The notes beneath the pieces were generated by a model. It was not told where the DNA came from, did not search any database, and saw nothing but the letters and a program-made list of their open reading frames with translations. From NCBI RefSeq assembly GCF_000757385.1, contig NZ_JRHH01000006.1:186001-250000 (forward strand): a DNA stretch of 64,000 nt. The letters run 5' to 3'. The stretch is from Flavobacterium aquatile LMG 4008 = ATCC 11947. Its GTDB lineage: Bacteria; Bacteroidota; Bacteroidia; Flavobacteriales; Flavobacteriaceae. Positions 60,143 to 64,000 of the stretch are shown piece by piece; position 1 is the first letter of the stretch, and the number at the start of each line of letters is the position of its first letter. A program made the position numbers and the translations under genes.

Positions 60143-60218
60143 TTGATATTTAATATAATAAACCTATATTTGCATAATAAACCTATTAAGTTTATTATAA
60201 CAATTATTAGTTTATTAT
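60143..60218 (+). promoter_or_regulatory. Promoter with four operator half-sites (AbiE operon)
   Basis: TTG (60143-60145), 19 bp, TATATTTG (60165-60172). ATAATAAACCTAT occurs at 60155-60167 and 60174-60186, and the inverse AGTTTATTAT at 60189-60198 and 60209-60218. The sites flank and overlap the promoter and the start codon. Confidence 0.8.
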
Positions 60219-61209
60219 GGAAAAATTAAAAGAATACATCCATCAAATACTAGGAAAAAACCTTGAAATAAAAGAGTTATCGAAGGAGTTTACTAATAAA
60301 TTACCGTTTATTTTTAAGAACAATTTTAATTTTTATGTAACTCATTTACACAACCACGAATTAATCTTAGTACAGGTTAATAAAGAAGACGCTTTCAATG
60401 CTGCACAATTAAGACAACAAGTAGTAGCAATACAAAAGGTGTTAAGCAAAAGAATTATTATTGTTACTGAAGACATCACGGCTATAAATCGGAAAAGACT
60501 TATTGACCAAAAAATTAGTTTTATTGTTCCAGGAAAGCAAATGTTTCTAGCAGAATTACTTATTGATATTCAAGATTTTAATAAGGACAAAGCATTTCAA
60601 AAAGAATTCCTGTTGCTTCCTTCAGCACAATTAATTTTGCTATATCAAATACTGCACAAAGAAGATAATTTAAATCGATATACCTTCAAAGAGTTAGCAG
60701 AAAAATTCCAATACACACAAATGGGAATAACAAAAGCAATTGAAAATTTGAAAAGATTAGCTATTGTTGAGGTTGTTGGAACCAAAGAAAAAAATATTGT
60801 GTTTGAAAACGATGTGCGAAAACTTTGGAAAAGTATAGAAAAACATCTTATAAATCCAGTCCTTAAAACAGTTTATGTAGATGAAAAACCAACAATAAAA
60901 ATGTATTTCTCTAATACTACAGCATTGGAAGAATACAGCGATATGAACCCAAGTAGATTGGAACATTTTGCCATAGAAAAAAACAAATTCTATGAGTTAG
61001 AAAAAAACAATCAATTAGTAAATCTAAACAATGAAAGCGGAAACTATGCTTTGGAAGTTTGGAAATACAACCCAGAATTAATCACAAAAGGAATAACAAA
61101 GAAAGACAATGTAGACCCATTGTCTTTATACATTAGTTTGAAAGAGGGATTTATCGATGAAAGAACAGACATGGCATTAGACCAAATAATAGAAAAATAC
61201 ATATGGTAA
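60217..61209 (+). CDS. AbiEi-like antitoxin / winged-helix regulator
   Basis: 330 residues. Winged helix about residues 145-200 (LNRYTFKELAEKFQYTQMGI, TKAIENLKRLAIVEVVG); the N-terminal part resembles restriction-like folds and the C-terminal part (LYISLKEGFIDERTDMALDQ) is typical of antitoxins paired with AbiEii. Stop overlaps the toxin start. Its operator array at 60143-60218 suggests negative autoregulation. Confidence 0.82.
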   Translation: MEKLKEYIHQILGKNLEIKELSKEFTNKLPFIFKNNFNFYVTHLHNHELILVQVNKEDAFNAAQLRQQVVAIQKVLSKRIIIVTEDITAINRKRLIDQKISFIVPGKQMFLAELLIDIQDFNKDKAFQKEFLLLPSAQLILLYQILHKEDNLNRYTFKELAEKFQYTQMGITKAIENLKRLAIVEVVGTKEKNIVFENDVRKLWKSIEKHLINPVLKTVYVDEKPTIKMYFSNTTALEEYSDMNPSRLEHFAIEKNKFYELEKNNQLVNLNNESGNYALEVWKYNPELITKGITKKDNVDPLSLYISLKEGFIDERTDMALDQIIEKYIW

Positions 61210-61973
61210 GAGGTTTAGAAATTTTCAGACAACATTTTAAAGATTTCACAGATAATTATATTATCATCGGTGGAACTGCATGTGACATCATCATTGATAA
61301 TATTGGTTTAACGCCAAGGGCAACAAAAGATATTGACATTATTTTAGTAATCGAGGCATTAAGTCCAGAATTTGTAGCACATTTTTGGGAATTTGTAAAA
61401 CAGGGAAATTATGAAGTCAAAGAGAAAAGTGAAGAAGACAGAAAATATTATCGTTTTCAGAAACCACAAGCAGAAGAATTTCCATTTCAAATTGAATTAT
61501 TTTCAAGAATTCCCGATTTATTAGATTTGGATGAAGGAACACATCTAACTCCAATTCCAGTTGATACAGAAATTTCGAGTTTATCTGCAATACTGATGGA
61601 TGATGATTATTACAATTTCACAATACAACACAGCCAATTAGACAACGGAATACATTTAGCAAATACAGAAGCTTTAATTGGCCTAAAAGCCAAAGCATTT
61701 CTAGATTATAAAACCCGAAAAGAAAACGGAGAAAAAATTGATGAAAAGCAGTTGAGAAAGCATAAAATGGATATTTTCAGATTACTACTATTACTAACTC
61801 CAGAAGATAACTTTACCATTGCTGAAAGCATTAAATCAGATATTGCGAATTTCGTTGAAGTGGTAAAGGATGATTTGCCAGACAAACAAATTTTTAAAGA
61901 AATGGGTGCAGGAAATGTTGATGTAAAAGCGTTGTTTGAATTGCTAATTGGAGCGTTTAATTTAACCGAATAA
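61203..61973 (+). CDS. AbiEii-like nucleotidyltransferase toxin
   Basis: 256 residues. Nucleotidyltransferase motif IIGGTACDIII then TKDIDIILVI (metal-binding DID), QIELFSRIPDLLD and the C-terminal helices GLKAKAFLDYKTRKENGE. The family transfers nucleotides to tRNA or other acceptors and arrests growth. It overlaps the antitoxin gene by 7 bp, a type IV toxin-antitoxin arrangement. Confidence 0.85.
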   Translation: MVRGLEIFRQHFKDFTDNYIIIGGTACDIIIDNIGLTPRATKDIDIILVIEALSPEFVAHFWEFVKQGNYEVKEKSEEDRKYYRFQKPQAEEFPFQIELFSRIPDLLDLDEGTHLTPIPVDTEISSLSAILMDDDYYNFTIQHSQLDNGIHLANTEALIGLKAKAFLDYKTRKENGEKIDEKQLRKHKMDIFRLLLLLTPEDNFTIAESIKSDIANFVEVVKDDLPDKQIFKEMGAGNVDVKALFELLIGAFNLTE

Positions 61974-61977
61974 TAAT

Positions 61978-63924
61978 ATGATAAAACTGTCCAAAAAGTT
62001 AAAAAACGACATTTTAAATGTAATAATTACTCAAGACAATTCTTTTGGAGATTTATCAACTGGCGATGGAATATTAGAATTTTTAAGTAAAATTTGGGAT
62101 TTAAGAATTATGCCATCAACTGATGGAAGATACAATGATGCTTATGGAGATATCTATCAGCACATGGTAAATAATGATGACTGGGATTACGAATATTTAT
62201 TTATTACTAGACTTGAAATATTAGAAAATGACGATACATTTCAACGTTTTTTGCAAACAGTATTAAATCCCGATATAAGAAAAACTGAAGATAGTATAAT
62301 GAAATTTTATCTTTTAATTAATCCATATTTAGAAAAAGAAAATTATGGATTATTTATTACAGATTATACTTCTGAAGAGTTACCAGTTTATGAAATAAAA
62401 GACAAAAAAGATATTGATGAAATACCAATAGGTATAAAACAGAATAACATTCCTTTCTTTGTTGTCTTAAATCCAAATGGCAGAGCCGATAGAGCCAGTT
62501 CGCACGCATCTCCAACAGAATTTCCTTCCTTCATATTGGCATTAAATAGTGGTTGGAATGATTACGGAATGAATACTGAATTCAATCTTTTTTATTATTT
62601 GGATGCTAATAATTATGAATACATTGGCGAGCTAAAAATTATTAATCTTGAAACTAATATTACAGAAGCAATAGACGAAAAATTTACTATTCTAAACGAG
62701 AATTTTTGTTCGTTAGGTCAAGAATTCAGTTATTATGACAATCTAAAAAGTAAATTAGGAAAAAACTTTGAAAGCATTTTATGGGCGTTAAAAGATGCAG
62801 CTTTCTATCCCGAAATTCATGATAAATTTGAGCAAGAATCAGCATTTATAAATTCTTTAATAAGATATGATGGACCAGAACAATTATTAAGAGAAGCCAA
62901 GTATAAAATTTACGACTATGACTTATCAAACCTATATAGTTTTAAATATACTTTCAGTCCAAAATTTTCAGATACTTCACTAGATATTGATTTTAATTTC
63001 AATAATAATGGAAACTTTCCAGATCGCATTTATGCAATTATTGGAAAAAATGGCACAGGAAAAACGCAACTGATGACATCTTTGCCAATTGATATTTATA
63101 AAAAGGCAGATGAAAATTTCACTCCTAAAACTCCAATGTTTAGTAAAGTAATTGCCGTTTCATATAGTGCATTTGATACGTTTGAAATACCTAAAAAGAC
63201 TGCTACATTTAATTATCTATATTGTGGTCTAAAAGATGAAAATGGAGAGCGAATGACCGATAGAGCTTTGTTATTAAGGTTTCATAACACTTGGAAAAAA
63301 ATCAAGAAACAGGAACGTATGTCACAATGGGTAAAGATTTTATCCAACTTTTTAGATAAAGAGATAATTGATGAATTTATTATTTTAAAGAAGCATGAAT
63401 TCGAAGTAAGTCTTGATGGTTTTACAAAAACACGAAAAATGCTAAGTTCTGGCCAAAGTATTCTTTTATATATCATCACTGAAATTGTTGCCAATATAAG
63501 ATATGATGCGATAATATTGTATGATGAGCCCGAAACACATTTACATCCAAACGCCATAACGCAACTAATGAACACAATTTATGAATTAGTAAATGAATTT
63601 CAATCATATTGTATCATTGCCACACACTCTCCGTTAATAATTAGAGAACTTTTATCCAAAAACGTTTTTGTGATGGAGAGAGAATCTAACTATCCTTCCT
63701 TAAGAAAAATTGGTATCGAAACATTTGGAGAAAACCTAACTGTTTTAACAGAAGAAGTCTTTGGAAATAGGTCAATTCCTAAACAATATAAATTAATATT
63801 AGAGCGATTAGTTAACAATGGTTTGTCCTATGATGAAATTATTAGTGAATTAGAAAGTGATGATGTACCATTGAGTTTGAACGCTAGAATGTATTTAAAA
63901 ACGATTGTTGATGAAAAATCTTAA
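61978..63924 (+). CDS. AAA ATPase with AbiJ-type N-terminal region, 648 aa
   Basis: Residues ~10-75 (DLSTGDGILEFLSKIWDLRI, MPSTDGRYNDAYGDIYQHMV, NNDDWDYEYLF) resemble an adaptor region found in AbiJ-type abortive-infection proteins. The ATPase: Walker A IIGKNGTGKTQ (~354), signature LSSGQS (~489), Walker B IILYDEPETHLHPN (~513), switch His ATHSPLI. OLD/RecF-like without TOPRIM. It overlaps the next gene by 14 bp. Confidence 0.85.
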   Translation: MIKLSKKLKNDILNVIITQDNSFGDLSTGDGILEFLSKIWDLRIMPSTDGRYNDAYGDIYQHMVNNDDWDYEYLFITRLEILENDDTFQRFLQTVLNPDIRKTEDSIMKFYLLINPYLEKENYGLFITDYTSEELPVYEIKDKKDIDEIPIGIKQNNIPFFVVLNPNGRADRASSHASPTEFPSFILALNSGWNDYGMNTEFNLFYYLDANNYEYIGELKIINLETNITEAIDEKFTILNENFCSLGQEFSYYDNLKSKLGKNFESILWALKDAAFYPEIHDKFEQESAFINSLIRYDGPEQLLREAKYKIYDYDLSNLYSFKYTFSPKFSDTSLDIDFNFNNNGNFPDRIYAIIGKNGTGKTQLMTSLPIDIYKKADENFTPKTPMFSKVIAVSYSAFDTFEIPKKTATFNYLYCGLKDENGERMTDRALLLRFHNTWKKIKKQERMSQWVKILSNFLDKEIIDEFIILKKHEFEVSLDGFTKTRKMLSSGQSILLYIITEIVANIRYDAIILYDEPETHLHPNAITQLMNTIYELVNEFQSYCIIATHSPLIIRELLSKNVFVMERESNYPSLRKIGIETFGENLTVLTEEVFGNRSIPKQYKLILERLVNNGLSYDEIISELESDDVPLSLNARMYLKTIVDEKS

Positions 63925-64000
63925 TGCCCATATAGAGTCTGCAATTGACTTTTTTGATAATGTACTTGCTGCAAAAAACAGAACAGAAAATGATCCAACT
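63911..64000 (+). CDS. Partner of the AAA ATPase, truncated by window end
   Basis: Begins MKNLNAHIESAIDFFDNVLA and runs off the window. Overlap with the ATPase gene shows coupling. In ATPase systems of this build (Septu-like, retron-associated) the partner is often an HNH nuclease, but 30 residues do not show this. Confidence 0.55.
   Translation, partial: MKNLNAHIESAIDFFDNVLAAKNRTENDPT

Larger units (their letters stand above)
33517..64000 (+). mobile_element. Integrative element 2, right end beyond the window
   Basis: Begins at the shared att core with its own integrase and type-B arm repeats. Contents: ECF-sigma-controlled redox cargo, decayed genes, the RteC/HTH/organiser/ATPase core and a defence island. 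I find no third copy of the core up to 64000, so the element probably extends further. Confidence 0.65.

Noticed and set aside
1..64000. CRISPR array
   Set aside because: No set of regularly spaced direct repeats with unique spacers was found; no cas gene is present.

Overview
The window looks like a low-GC member of the Bacteroidota, most likely a Flavobacteriia (Flavobacterium-like) chromosome. The evidence is the strong A+T bias, promoters of the form TTG-N19-TAnnTTTG, IntDOT-like tyrosine recombinases, RteC proteins, DUF6265 and DUF6943 proteins, and a decayed gene with a type IX secretion sorting tail (FYPNP). No complete tRNA, rRNA operon or CRISPR array is present.

Layout. (1) 1-2835: ordinary chromosome, with a CocE-type hydrolase cut by the window edge, an AraC regulator and a small secreted protein whose real start is upstream of its first ATG. 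(2) 2836-4157: 1.3 kb without genes, packed with long inverted repeats. (3) About 4158-7144: the right part of an older integrative element. (4) 7145-33531: a complete 26.4-kb integrative element (element 1). It is bounded by two copies of a 15-bp core that matches the 3' end of a serine-type tRNA. (5) 33517 to beyond 64000: a second element (element 2) in tandem, entered by a sister integrase.

Both elements share one plan: att, hairpin, integrase, first cargo, a conserved core (RteC protein, small HTH protein, replication-organiser-like protein, DnaC-like ATPase), then second cargo. The two integrases have nearly the same catalytic half but different arm-binding N-termini. The repeats flanking each att differ in step with them.

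Element 1 carries a small redox/regulator cassette (8991-12035), the core (12376-15010), three near-identical iterons, and then a compact run of small genes (15961-26933). That run encodes a lysis cassette (GH19-type endolysin, holin-like protein, one-piece spanin), many single-pass membrane proteins, several beta-rich proteins, an ArdC-zincin/RadA-like ATPase fusion and a tiny basic protein, but no tail, portal or terminase gene. I interpret it as a candidate tailless, possibly membrane-containing prophage or satellite. In the middle lies a 310-bp non-coding segment with a structured RNA whose 3' half resembles part of 23S rRNA domain I. A two-gene candidate defence system (double DUF262 plus TRD; AAA ATPase) and a HAD/ParB-like pair close the element.

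Element 2 starts with a cargo controlled by its own ECF sigma factor. Five promoters share GTAACC-N15/16-CATCTAA and precede flavin-reductase, decarboxylase, DUF4142/cupredoxin/di-haem cytochrome, sigma-factor and DoxX genes; a CcsBA cytochrome-assembly gene lies further down. A patch of pseudogenes follows. After its core come a PD-(D/E)XK nuclease, a multi-TIR/SLOG operon with a phosphoesterase, an AbiE-like toxin-antitoxin pair with a four-half-site operator, and an AAA ATPase with a partner cut off by the window end: a defence island.
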